Below are positions 12,321 through 23,312 of a stretch of 64,000 bases of DNA, in pieces (the stretch's first letter is position 1; each line of letters opens with the position of its first letter). The translations under genes were made by a program, and so were the position numbers. The notes below the pieces were generated by a model, which saw only the letters and a list, made by a program, of their open reading frames with translations, had not been told where the DNA came from and ran no database searches. This DNA is from Plumapathes pennacea (taxonomy: Eukaryota; Cnidaria; Anthozoa; Antipatharia; Myriopathidae), in NCBI GenBank assembly GCA_964036295.1, contig OZ038465.1, positions 5,752,667 to 5,816,666 of the forward strand, given 5' to 3'.

Positions 12321-12959
12321 ATGGAATGCAAAGTACCAGTGGAATTACGCCACCAGACCGTCATCAGCGGCACTGCTAACGGAAAACAGTTTCGTTTAGC
12401 AGGAGAAGGGGTGGGGCGTCCTTACGATGGCAAGCTTAGCTCGTTGCTGAAATCGAGCACTGGCCCTCTTCACATATCCATGCATCTTCTGGATATCGTG
12501 GCCATTTTTGGCTACCCCACATACAGCAACTATCACGAGGATACCAAAGACCTATTCAAGATCTCGAACGGTTATGAATACGAAAGAGACATCAAGTATG
12601 AAAATGGAGGCCACATGAAAACGCTGCACAAGATCACTCGCCATTCCGACCACTTGTCTGGGGACTTCAAGGTACTAGAGTGCAGCGTGCAAGCCCCAGA
12701 GCTGGAAGCTATCGAGCCCATCGTGGAGACGTTCATCCCAGCTGGCCCTGGCAAGATCGACAGCCAAGCCGTGCTAGCCTGGCGCAAAAAGGGAGGAGGC
12801 TACTTCACTGCGCGTTGTGAGAGTCAGTACCGCCTTAATCACAACGAAAGTCTGCCCCACCTTCAGTTCCGCGTGGTACACTTCACCACCAACCACAGCC
12901 AGGAGGTGCTAGATCAGAAGGAGAGCCTGCATGTGATTCGTCATTTGCCTGGCTTGTAA
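12321..12959 (+). CDS. GFP-like protein, copy 5 (identical product, array end)
   Basis: The 212-residue product is identical to copy 1. The coding exon matches the others exactly at protein level. The 3' flank has many small differences not seen in copies 1-4, such as an extra GCAT near 13272. It stops matching at about 13387. This copy therefore probably holds the original 3' junction of the locus. AATAAA signals lie at 13314 and just after. Confidence 0.92.
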   Translation: MECKVPVELRHQTVISGTANGKQFRLAGEGVGRPYDGKLSSLLKSSTGPLHISMHLLDIVAIFGYPTYSNYHEDTKDLFKISNGYEYERDIKYENGGHMKTLHKITRHSDHLSGDFKVLECSVQAPELEAIEPIVETFIPAGPGKIDSQAVLAWRKKGGGYFTARCESQYRLNHNESLPHLQFRVVHFTTNHSQEVLDQKESLHVIRHLPGL

Positions 12960-13387
12960 GCCGGAAGATACGCCTGCCATATCACATTGGCGCTAATGTG
13001 TTCAGTAAAAGATCCGTCTTGCATTTAATTTGCTTGGAATAGATTTAATACGGATCGAGGTAGTTATCTTAGTGTAATTGAATAGACTGTAGAGAAACAA
13101 ATTGAGTGCGATGTGGTATACGAGCATTCAAAGCTAATGCATGTTGTACTGTTCATACATTGCCCATAATAGATGCATGACAAGTAAGATATTTTGTGAG
13201 ATCACGTTAAGTTTGGAACAGCTAGTAGGCCTGCATGTTTACACTTATTTTAAAAACAGGACTGTCCTCTTTGCATGCACGTACTAATTGAAGTGTGTAT
13301 CAGTAACGAACTAAATAAAAAATAAAATCTGTGCAATGTGAGGCTGATTTGAAAAGAGGATAAACTCCGGTAATTGTTTGCTTGCAG

Positions 13388-14225
13388 AAGCCAATTCAGA
13401 AACAAAATTTGTCAAAGATAAAAAATTAAACATATCAAACTCTTCCCATACAAATGGGAACATTTGTTATTTTCTAGTCCCAATATCACGCGGCCGAAAG
13501 CGGCACGATTGATTTCAAAATGGCGGATAGATTCAAGAGGACTGAATAACCGAATTGGTTTGTTTAGAAGACAAAATCTGATAAAAATATCAGAAAACCT
13601 TGTGAGATTGAAGTAATTTATGACAACAAGGTTCGCCAGCAGTAGGAGTTCCACTATAAAGACTGAACTTTGAAATTCGATGATTGGTGGCGGTTCGATG
13701 TGGAGGCTCTTCAGTGTTTCCCATTCCAGCGTGTGCAAAAATGTTTGTCCTGAGCAGCGAGCCGTTTAATGATCAAGCAATATGATTCTTTGGTCAGACT
13801 TCCCGTGAAACTAAAATAAAGCTGTGGGCTATAACGCCATGTAGATTCAAACATGACATGCATGGCTGTTATCTGCATTTATACTGATCATGTTTCCTCT
13901 CTGAATTTTACAAGGAGTTTATATTTAAAGAATGCTTTTCACGCTGGCTCGCAAACTGTCCACACAAAATGTGAGACACCTGATTTATTCTACCTATTTC
14001 CCCCTCCTTCCATTGTTTTAACTTGAATAACAATAAATTGCAAGCTGTTTGAAAACAGAAATGTAGCACATCCTCCAATGTTTCACATTGCACATGGCTT
14101 CCATGTGCCATCCTATTCTATAATGTGGCCTGAGATTAAATGCTTTGCACATAAAAAAGTGGAAACTATTGACAGATATACAGTTTACCCATTTGTCAGC
14201 TGCTGCTTCAAGAGGCTTATGGTAA
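13388..14225 (+). other. Gene-poor spacer
   Basis: AT-rich sequence follows the end of the array. A 108-codon open frame on the minus strand (13412-13738) has no recognisable domain. I see no supported gene. Confidence 0.5.
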
Positions 14226-14375
14226 TTTGCGAAACGAAACAAACGAAACGAAACAACGAAACAGCGAAACAACGAAACAAAAAGTGGTAATTTGCGAAAC
14301 GAAACAACGAAACAGCGAAACAACGAAACAACGAAACAAAAAGTGGTAATCTGCGAAACAACGAAACAAGATATG
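14226..14375 (+). repeat. GAAAC/GAAACAAC simple repeat
   Basis: Three blocks of GAAACGAAACAAC-type repeats are each introduced by GTAATTTGCGAAAC or a close variant. The open frames across this stretch, rich in Phe, Val and Ser, are artefacts of the repeat. Confidence 0.9.
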
Positions 14376-14703
14376 TTAATTTGCCAGACAGGCGGCAGGG
14401 GGGGATGGAAGCTTCCCACCCCCCACCCCTAAGTCCTCTATTGTAAAAAGCCATGGTTACATTGACGTGCGAGCAAGTATGTCCTTCAGATTACTTTCTT
14501 ACCGTCACACCAGCGGTTAAACCCGCTCTTAAACTTGTTCTTCACTACACGACTTGGAGTGACTGCGAGATTCGCAAATTTGCATGTGAGCTCTCGAACC
14601 GCTTATATTCCCGTGGGACTCGTTCGAATCTTCGCGACAACAACTGTCGAGACAAGAGACCACACGCGACTCAGGCTTATTTGAATAAAGGAAATGAAAC
14701 TTG

Positions 14704-14928
14704 GGCCCCGTCCACACTAGTCCGGATAAATTTGAAAACGGATATTTATTTATCCGTTTTGGCCTCCCGTCCACACTAAGACTGACCGAAAACGGATATT
14801 TTCGAAAACGCGTTTCAGTGTGGACAGCAAAAACGACTCGAAAACGGTAGTGTGGACGGAAAACTTTCGATGCGTTTTCATACGAAACCTCCGTTTTCAA
14901 ATTTATCCGGATTAGTGTGGACGGGGCC
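14704..14928. mobile_element. MITE, ~225 bp, terminal repeats GGCCCCGTCCACACTA
   Basis: Inverted termini of about 38 bp begin GGCCCCGTCCACACTA and continue into TCCGGATAAATTTGAAAACGG. The inside repeats GTGTGGAC and CGTTTTC motifs. TTG flanks both sides and could be a 3 bp target duplication. No coding capacity is present. A decayed relative starts at 26569. Confidence 0.8.
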
Positions 14929-15192
14929 TTGGGTTGTTGTATTTATCTGCCTTGATCTAGTCTGTGGTTGCAAGGGATAAATACTTACCAGCGACAGGCC
15001 TTATTTCAATTTTTTCCGGTAATTTTAAAAGAGAAATTGTTCTGTCAAATGTGCAATGTGTCAAATTATGACCCTTTTTGTTAACTTGAGCGAACTTGAC
15101 AACTCAACTCTCACGCCCCGCAGACATCGGGCAGATTTTCATCAGAATTTATTTTTTTGCTCTTGTGCAATACCCGTCGTGTGCAATACCCG

Positions 15193-16256
15193 CCGTTTCC
15201 CGAGAGTCCGTGTGGCAGACACTAAAGATCCAGACGTCGACCGCAAACGGATAGCGATGTGTGCTACTGGTATTACTTCCTACAAGAGATGTTTTATTTT
15301 TCCCTCTACGCTGCAGAATGAAATCTCGAACTACCTAAAACACTCATTCCAGCTACCATCAATTTTGACTGCGCAAAAAAGTGGGGGAGAGGGGTGATTG
15401 GGGGGGGGGGGGGGGCTAAAGCTAAAGCTAAACCCCCAGCGCCTCCCCCTGCGAGATCCCTGAACCACGAATGTGTTGAATTCCTGAAGTGTCAAATGAA
15501 ACTACTAATGACCAAGCAAAAGCAAGCTCTTAGTGAATACACAGTAATAGTATTGTTCTCGTTCTTGAGCATAGTTCATGTTGTTTTCCCTCTCTAAGTC
15601 TCATTTAAAAAGCGCGGAAGGGATTGTGATAAAATCTGATGCATGGCGGAAGTCACGCGCTAGACAAGATCAGTCGAGTACCCTCTTGGTGGAAACAGAT
15701 GTTTCGCATATCAGTACTATGACACAAGGAAATGGTTTTGATCATAAATGAAGGCATTGCAAAGGACTGGCAACGATTCTGATAAGTGGCAATTTTGCAG
15801 TGGTATCAGTGTTGCAGTGCTAAAAATAACACACTTTACCGTGAAAGACCGGATGTTGTCAATAGACCTTGCAGCTTAAGTAGTTTGTTCTCAATTACCC
15901 AGAAAGAAAATTTGTTGTTATTTTCCGTCCTCCAGATTGGCTGCATTCGTATGATGTATAAATGGTCTATTTCGCTCAGCCAATCCGCGTGCACCTAATC
16001 ATAAAGTAAGTGACATGCGGATCAGTAACCTTCCTTGTTAGACGGTGGCAAACAAATATCAATTGCTGTAGTCGAACTGCCAGGCACACGTACTGCTTTG
16101 CCCGACTGTGTTCAGGAGTAAACGGTGTAGCTCGCTGAAAAGTAAGTTGAGTCGAATATTCACTAATTCACTATCATTAACCAAGAACTGCAAAATATAC
16201 CTGTGAGATATGAACGACACCTTACGCTCATGTTAAGGAATAACTTCAGGCCGTCT
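15193..16256 (+). pseudogene. Truncated sixth GFP-like unit (promoter side only)
   Basis: This stretch matches the array units from about 2704 to 3765, with more divergence than units 2-5 show among themselves. It keeps the poly-G run, the TATA box (15957) and both GTAAGT donors (16006 and 16142). It stops abruptly before the (GT)n tract, the splice acceptor and the coding exon. Several variants match unit 1 rather than units 2-5, so it may reflect the older unit sequence. Confidence 0.9.
15957..15963 (+). promoter_or_regulatory. Orphan TATA box of the truncated GFP-like unit
   Basis: TATAAAT lies in the conserved promoter context but without its coding exon downstream. Confidence 0.5.
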
Positions 16257-17437
16257 CGTAGTTCCCAAACCAAAAGTTTGAAACGTGAGAAAACAGGAGA
16301 AAAAGTTAACGGTTAACGGCAGCTCGCAAATGGTATTAACAGGCTAGCTTACACTGGCTCTCCAGTCCGAGGAAAATGGGACCAGAAATGCGGGAGGGAT
16401 GAGGCATGATTGTTTCTGAATGACTTCACCCCCGTCCGTAGCATTTGTCACGCAGTAAATCCCTAGTGGGGGTGGGTATAAATTTTTCTCATTTGAAGTT
16501 TAGGAACTACAGAGGTCCAGCGCCGACACAGAAGCGAGGGGGCTTTGTTGCAAATCGCTGAATCTGTGCCAGGTAGGTGTCTTTATTCCTTAATGGTCCT
16601 GTTAATTGATTAAAAGTACCTTACGTCCAGCATCACTGTAGGTTGCCACTGAAGTAGTACTCGGCTATGTTTTTACGGCAGTTCTCAAAGACTTCTGTCG
16701 ATCTGTGAATAGAATCTTCTCTTTCTTTAGTGCATCCATTCCTCAGTTTTCTGCATCCAGATGAATGACGCATATTGGTCTACACTTAATCACTTCTTCT
16801 CTACATAAATAAGCAGCGATTTTCGCTCGATTTTACGGCATGGCATGGTTTGCCACGAATGACATGGCGGATTAAAAGGCGAATCTCCTGTGAGCAAGAA
16901 CTGTTAGTAATGAGTCGGTACAAATGCGAAACTGAAAGAAAAGATTTGGCCACTTAAGACTGAGAAATATTAATTGGGCAGAGAAGGACAAGTTCTAATG
17001 ATGTCAAGCGAGTAAAGAAAATTGAAAGAGACTTCGACGTTTTGTTTGGCGGTGAACAAATGAAGCAGCACTGAAAGCGGATCATTGAAAGGAACACGAA
17101 CACAAGAGTAGTATGAAAGAGCCATGCAGAGAGAAAACATGTACTCCACCGAGAGGGTACTCGATCGACTGATCATGTCTAGCGCGTGACTTCCGGCCAT
17201 GCATGCCTGTCTAAGTTTACAGATATGGCTAACCGTTTGGGTGTATTCACTATTTTACTTGCTTGCTTTTTTCATTCCAAAACGTGAATTTTTAGATTTG
17301 GTATACTCGATCGCTTTCGGTTGGGAAGTGAGTCGCGGAGGGAATGTAACTGCTGAAACTAAGGTTTTCCTAACCCCACCCTTTCCGGGCATACCCTGGA
17401 CATTTAACCCTCTCCCTTCCCCGAGTGGCCAACTAAG
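16257..17437. other. Spacer with possible unassigned first exon
   Basis: No supported coding region is visible. GGTATAAATTTTT near 16477 and a CCAG|GTAGGT donor-like site near 16570 could mark a 5' exon, but nothing downstream confirms it. Confidence 0.3.
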
Positions 17438-17873
17438 GGCCTGTTTACAAGGAGGTAGGGTAACCCTAGCATTAGGGTAGCCCTGTCACTAGGGTCAAAG
17501 ATAGCCCAGGTTTACAAGCAAAATGAAACAGCCAGGGCCCCGAGTCAACTTCATTCACATGGCACATCATCTGCCATGATTCTTGTGATTATATGAGCCA
17601 AAGGGTCTGGGAACCAGCATTAACTTGTCCCAGGTGGGCGAGTTATCCCTAGCAAACCATTTGCAAGTGCAAAACTTCACCTGGGTGCTAGGGTAACCCT
17701 ACCTCTCCACTCAGGTAACCCTATCACTAGGGTAAGCCGGGTACCCGGGTTATGTTCTCCCGCCTGCTTGTAAACATGCTAATTAAAAAAAGAGGAAATG
17801 TTAAAGCGCTAGGGTAACCCTCGTGCCAGAGTAACCCTGGTGCTAGGCCTACCCTACCTCCTTGTAAATGTAG
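17438..17873. mobile_element. MITE-like element with AGGGTAACCCTAG termini
   Basis: The left end GGCCTGTTTACAAGGAGG, running into TAGGGTAACCCTAGC, is mirrored by TAGGCCTACCCTACCTCC, running into TTGTAAA, at the right. Further TAGGGTAACCCTA motifs lie inside. No coding capacity is seen. Confidence 0.65.
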
Positions 17874-18359
17874 CAGTGCGAAGATCAAAGACTTCTACAG
17901 CAAATCTGTAACTGTGGACTTAACTTTATTCCCGAGCTTCTGCAAAATGGCTTTACAGAGGGAATACCCAAGTCTAACTCTCAACTAATCGAATGTTACA
18001 CAGATAGATATAGCATACAGGATAATAGGGCTATTGATTGCAAGCATTACAAAGGATCATAGGCATTTCCTAGGCGTTTCCGAATTAGATGAATAGAGAA
18101 TAGAATCATTGTACAGTAATGAATGGAAACAAAGATAAAATTGATGATGTAACACAAATCTTCAGACGGGACGTGACTGCAGTGTCTGCACGGAATATGT
18201 GACTACACGGAATCTGATGTGACTACACAGAATGTAATCCTATTACATAAACAGGCTCTAAATACTAATCATTTCCCCCTGGTTATTTCTGAGGAACAAA
18301 GATCACCCAGGGGGTGGGGCATTTGAACGACATTTTGGTGAGGGGGTGGGACCAAATCA

Positions 18360-18845
18360 GTAAACAAAGATTGGAGGGGTCATGATCAAACAGCCACAAT
18401 CCATGAAATTACTGGGAGTCAACATGGATGACCAACTGAATTTCAGCGAGCACATACGAGTTGTATGCAAAAAGTCAGGTTGCATGGTTCCAGGGAATGC
18501 GAAACTACAGCTATACAATTCAGCTATTCTACCACACAAGACCTACTGCCACATGATCTGGCACTTCTGCTTGGTGGATCAGCTTACATCCTCAGAAATA
18601 CAGATTTTAGAATGCCTGGTTGATATACGGGAAGCACTATGTCAGATATTTGGGGCCACACTTGTGGTCTAAACTCTCAACCACAGAAAGAAACATTTCA
18701 AATTTAAACTCATTTAAACAAGCTGTAAGAAAAAAAGACGTTACATCTCTTGAAAACGGCAACTGTAAAAACTGCAAACTACTGTATGTAACAGCTAGGT
18801 GCCAGAATCCAGGAACACTTGGAGATAGGGCAGAACTGAAGTAAG
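18360..18845 (+). pseudogene. LINE reverse transcriptase 3'-end remnant
   Basis: Two overlapping frames give the C-terminal part of a non-LTR reverse transcriptase. LLGVNMDDQLNFSEHI is followed by KLQLYNSAILPHKTYCHMIW, and in another frame by LWSKLSTTERN and LNSFKQAVRKKD. A frameshift near 18640 and small deletions separate the blocks. The catalytic domain is absent. A (TACTAC)-like tail lies near 19155-19183. Confidence 0.8.
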
Positions 18846-19189
18846 ACCTAATTAGCATAATTTTAAACTTTAAGAAATATTGTAACTTTAAAATTTAAAA
18901 TTTTAAGGAATATTGTATATAATTGTACATTTTGTAACTATTTTTTAATGTTTATAATAATTTTTACTATTACCACACACCAAACACATCACTTTGCTGA
19001 CAACTTACCACACTTAATTACAACAGTAGAAATTTTGAAGTAAGTTAACTTTAGTTTTTGATAATAGTATTGTAGTTACTGTTTATAATGAAGTGTATAA
19101 GTTGTGTCCCCAATTAGCACTAGCACTAGAACAAATAGACACAGTAATAAAGTTTACTACTGCTACTACCACTACTACAGAATTGAAGT

Positions 19190-20334
19190 GCTGGCTGTCA
19201 TAAAGGCCTTCAGGTAAAGCTGAATGTGCTGCAGAAACTGGAGACAAAATATTATTCAGCAAACATGCTCAATCAGCAGCTAAAGTCACTTGCCTGTGAA
19301 ACGTAAACAACCAGCTCTTCAGCAAAACTGGAGGCTTTTAATTCATCAAGTAATACATACCAGACTGAGCAGCATAAGCTTACACGTTCAAGGAAACATT
19401 CGCCCGGAATGCTTACACAAAATATCTGCACTCACGGCCGACTGAAATGTTCAGTAATATAAATATTCAAACTCACCTATTCTTTCTGTCATAGTTTTAG
19501 CTCTCTTCTAGCAAAGAAAACAACATCAAAATGCTTTTTTCTTCGTCTATGTCTTAAATGAAAAGTGCAGCCTCACACATTACAAAAATATTGATTGCGA
19601 TGTGACAAGCAAAACATTTCAGCTGTTCAATTCCTACCAACTTGCAAAAGTTTGCTTTCCTTCGTCATAAAGTCTCGGAGTTTCAACACAAACGGCGTGG
19701 CAGCGAAAAACTCAAAGCTGTTGGCGTACGTTCTTGAGCTCAAGTTGGCTCCACGATCAATGCCTCAACTGTCGTTTTGCTTGCCATTTTCCCAGCTTGC
19801 AAGCTTTCCTGCCATACAATGGAACGATATCTGGCCAGATGTTTTATCCTTTCGTCGAACTGCTTGGCCGTGTATCCGCAATTTCTCTTAGAAAATCACT
19901 GATCTAGCTTCGCTCCCTTCTCATCAAAATGTTTTGAGTTTGAGAGCTTAGCCACTGGGCCTCACTGATCATGACCAAGCCCCTATTGGCCTGGAATGGA
20001 GAATAATGTCCATGTTGGATCTGCAAGAGTAAAATAAGTATGTGAATTTCCAACAATTGCCTGTTCACATGCTGCATAACCTACAATGGACATTTTTGGA
20101 AATTGTCACAGATTAATGACCGGTAAACCTAAAATCTCATAAAATAACCATTATAATTAAATATGTTTGAAGTATGACTATTTATTCAGTGATCAGTTTG
20201 TGATTAGCAAAAATCTTGTTGCTCATACATGAAATCTCTATGTAAGAAATAATACTGGTACAGACATACATACATGTACATGTAATGCCAATATCTCATC
20301 AATTTTTTCAAAGATAAATAAAAAAAATTAAAAC

Positions 20335-20366
<32 letters not shown>

Positions 20367-20680
20367 ACAGATTTTATGCATACAATTTAACAGCTTCTTT
20401 CAACTTTCCAAAGACATGTGTGATACAGTATGAAGTACAGAATAAACACATGAAACCTTGCCCAGAAATAACCTGAATTGATGATTTTGTCTGTTTCATT
20501 ATATAATGTTATGTTTCATGGGCTTAGGCTTCTAAAATGCTGTAACAACAGTTTTATCATGCCTTGAGAAGCTCAAACCATCCTCCTGCTAACTTAACAC
20601 AACATAAATTTCCATTAACTGGACAGGAAGTAATGCTGCTACAGGGTGTAATATTCACCAGACAGGAGAGCAATGAGCAA
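19190..20680. other. AT-rich spacer without a supported gene
   Basis: I see no recognisable gene. An AAAAC-rich simple repeat lies at about 20325-20366. A 98-codon frame at 19595-19891 has no identifiable domain. Confidence 0.5.
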
Positions 20681-20689
20681 TGCACAAGA

Positions 20690-22350
20690 ACGAACATTCA
20701 CAAGAATGAACAATCAAAGAAAGTCCATCGTCACAAGCCTACTCAACCACAAGCAGAGGAGAGGTCACAAGAATGAACAATCAAAGAAAGTCCATCGTCA
20801 CAAGCCTACTCAACCACAAGCAGAGGAGAAGGTCACAAGAATGAACAATCAATGAAAGATCATCATCACAAGCCTACTCAACCACAAGCAGAGGAGAGGT
20901 CACAAGAATAGACAATCAAAGAAAGTCCATCGTCACAAGCCTACTAACCACAAGCAGAGGAGAGGGTCACAAGAATGAACAATCAAAGGAAGTCCATCCT
21001 CACAAGCCTACTAACCACAAGCAGAGGAGAGGGTCACAAGAATGAACAATCAATGAAAGATCATCATCACAAGCCTACTCAACCACAAGCAGAGGAGAGG
21101 GTCACAAGAATGAACATCAAAGAAAGTCCATCATCACAAGCCTACTAACCACAAGCAAAGGAGAAGGTCACAAGAATGAACAATCAAAGAGAGTCCATTG
21201 TCACAAGCCTACTAACCACAAGCAGAGGAGAGGGTCACAAGAATGAACAATCAAGGAAAGTCCATCGTCACAAGCCTACTAACCACAAGCAGAGGAGAAG
21301 GTCACAAGAATGAACAATCAAAGAAAGTCCATCGTCACAAGCCTACTAACCACAAACAGAAGAGAAGGTCACAAGAATGAACAATCAATGAAAGATCATC
21401 GTCACAAGCCTACTCAACCACAAGCAGAGGAGGTCACAAGAATGAACAATCAAAGAAAGTCCATCATCACAAGCCTACTCAACCACAAGCAGAGGAGAGG
21501 TCACAAGAATGGGCAATCAAAGAAAGTCCACCGTCACAAGCCTACTCAACCACAAGCAGAGGAGAGGGTCACAAGAATGAACAATAAGTGAAAGATCATC
21601 ATCACAAGCCTACTCAACCACAAGCAGAGGAGAGGGTCACAAGAATGAACAATCAAAGAAAGTCCATCATCACAAGCCTACTAACCACAAGCAGAGGAGA
21701 AGGTCACAAGAATGAACAATCAAAGAAAGTCCATCATCACAAGCCTACTAACCACAAGCAGAGGAGAAGGTCACAAGAATGAACAATCAAAGAAAGTCCA
21801 TCGTCACAAGCCTACTAACCACAAGCAGAGGAGAGGGTCACAAGAATGGACAATCAAAGAAAGTCCATCGTCACAAGCCTACTCAACCACAAGCAGAGGA
21901 GAGGGTCACAAGAATGAACATCAAAGAAAGTCCATCATCACAAGCCTACTAACCACAAGCAAAGGAGAAGGTCACAAGAATGAACAATCAAAGAAAGTCC
22001 ATCGTCACAAGCCTACTAACCACAAACAGAAGAGAAGGTCACAAGAATGAACAATCAATGAAAGATCATCGTCACAAGCCTACTCAACCACAAGCAGAAG
22101 AGAGGGTCACAAGAATGAACAATCAAAGAAAGTCCATCGTCACAAGCCTACTAACCACAAACAGAAGAGAAGGTCACAAGAATGAACAATCAATGAAAGA
22201 TCATCGTCACAAGCCTACTCAACCACAAGCAGAAGAGAGGGTCACAAGAATGAACAATCAATGAAAGATCATTGTCACAAGCCTACTCAACCACAAGCCC
22301 ACAAGCAAGGTCACAAGAATCATTGTCACAAGCCAATTCAACCACAAACA
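20690..22350 (+). repeat. Minisatellite, ~67 bp unit, about 24 copies
   Basis: The unit runs through CACAAGAATGAACAATCAA, a GAAAGTCCATCGTCACAAG or AAAGATCATCATCACAAG variant, and CCTACT(CA)ACCACAAGCAGAGGAGA. Copies vary by one or two bases in length, so open reading is not maintained and the short ORFs are by-products. At least two sub-types alternate, suggesting higher-order blocks. The array ends in an (AT)n run. Confidence 0.95.
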
Positions 22351-22354
22351 GAGG

Positions 22355-22357
22355 ATA

Positions 22358-22388
<31 letters not shown>

Positions 22389-22390
22389 TG
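22355..22390. repeat. (AT)n followed by poly-T
   Basis: About 13 AT dinucleotides pass into a T run at the distal edge of the minisatellite. Confidence 0.9.
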
Positions 22391-22576
22391 AGACTGGACT
22401 TAGAAGAAAAATATTTATGGCTGAAATACATGTACTATGAAAGAAAGATGGAAATCTACACTTACCAGCGAATGGCGCAAAATCCGGCAATGCGAATTAG
22501 GAGCTTTCGAGCTGAGTGCACCAAACAAAGAAAACCTCACTTAGATATTTAGACGAGAGCACACCTGACAAGTTTT

Positions 22577-22809
22577 AAGGTGGTGTTACACTGGTCAATT
22601 TGCAACGACGATTTGCAACGCCGATTTGCTCCAAACTCACGCAACGGTGTTGCAAGTTTTTGAATCGCTTTCAAAAACTTGCAACGCGTTGCAGCACTGC
22701 AAACATCGCGAAAAATCGTTCCAACGCGGTGTTACACCTCAACGATTTTTAGCGCAACATCGCATCGTTGCAAATCGTCGTTGCAAATCGACCAGTGTAA
22801 CACCACCTT
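22577..22809. mobile_element. MITE, ~233 bp, termini AAGGTGGTGTTACACTGGTC
   Basis: The left terminus AAGGTGGTGTTACACTGGTC, followed by CAACGACGATTTGCAACG, is mirrored at the right by CGTTGCAAATCGTCGTTG and GACCAGTGTAACACCACCTT. The interior is a chain of partly self-complementary TTGCAACG motifs. No coding capacity is seen. Confidence 0.8.
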
Positions 22810-23097
22810 TAGATATCATTGTCGCATTTGCAGTATGAAAATAGTTTTTCGCTTTGGCCGAGGCGTCCGTCGTCAATTACATATCCCATAAACACGAACT
22901 ACGAAAAGCAAACCAAAGTTATGTCACAAGAAATATAAGAGAAGTTATATTTACCTTTTGTGTTGCAAAACAGCTGTTGTTCAGTGAACAAACAGTGAAA
23001 AACTCTATCAACAAACGTTGTCGACGCGTGCCCCGGCGCGGTTAACGGTTTTTCTTTTGACCACGATGTAAGCTGGTCAGCGCTTTCAATTAAATTG

Positions 23098-23312
23098 TAG
23101 CCTCGATTGCAGTCTCGCTTGTTCCCATGCCTCCTGCGAGACTGAAAACGGCTATCCCTGGAGCGAGATAGGAGACTACATGCTTCCCAGCAGTACGAAT
23201 TAATTTTTTTTCCCAGCCAGCAGAAAAGTAGATAGATCTCATGCCAGCCAGGACAGGTTCCAGTGCGGAGCACATATTTTGTGGAACAGCTCCGATGGGT
23301 GCTCCTCGACAA
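23098..23312 (-). repeat. Dispersed repeat, inverse of 43797-43993
   Basis: Read on the minus strand, GAGGAGCACCCATCGGA through GCAATCGAGGCTAC closely matches the segment fused to the Helitron remnant at 43797-43993. Both copies have frame-breaking differences and neither shows an intact ORF. Confidence 0.85.

Larger units (their letters stand above)
1..13387 (+). repeat. Tandem array of five ~2.75 kb GFP-like gene units
   Basis: Five head-to-tail units are nearly identical at base level. Spacing between equivalent codons is 2753, 2738, 2760 and 2743 bp. Length differences come mainly from a (GT)n tract and a poly-G run in each unit. The window opens inside the first unit. Homology stops at about 13387, where the last unit runs into unrelated sequence. 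The first unit differs most on its 5' side, and the last differs most in its 3' flank. That is the pattern expected when the outer edges of an array escape homogenisation. Between the coding exons I see only promoter-side and 3'-flank sequence; short ORFs there are not convincing. Confidence 0.95.

Noticed and set aside
14018-14454. Phe/Val/Ser-rich minus-strand ORFs
   Set aside because: They are products of the GAAAC simple repeat.
20690-22310. Repetitive Lys/His/Gln-rich protein in the minisatellite
   Set aside because: Unit length is not a constant multiple of three and stops occur between short frames.
20690-22310. CRISPR-like array
   Set aside because: There is no repeat-spacer structure; the whole unit repeats, and the DNA is eukaryotic.
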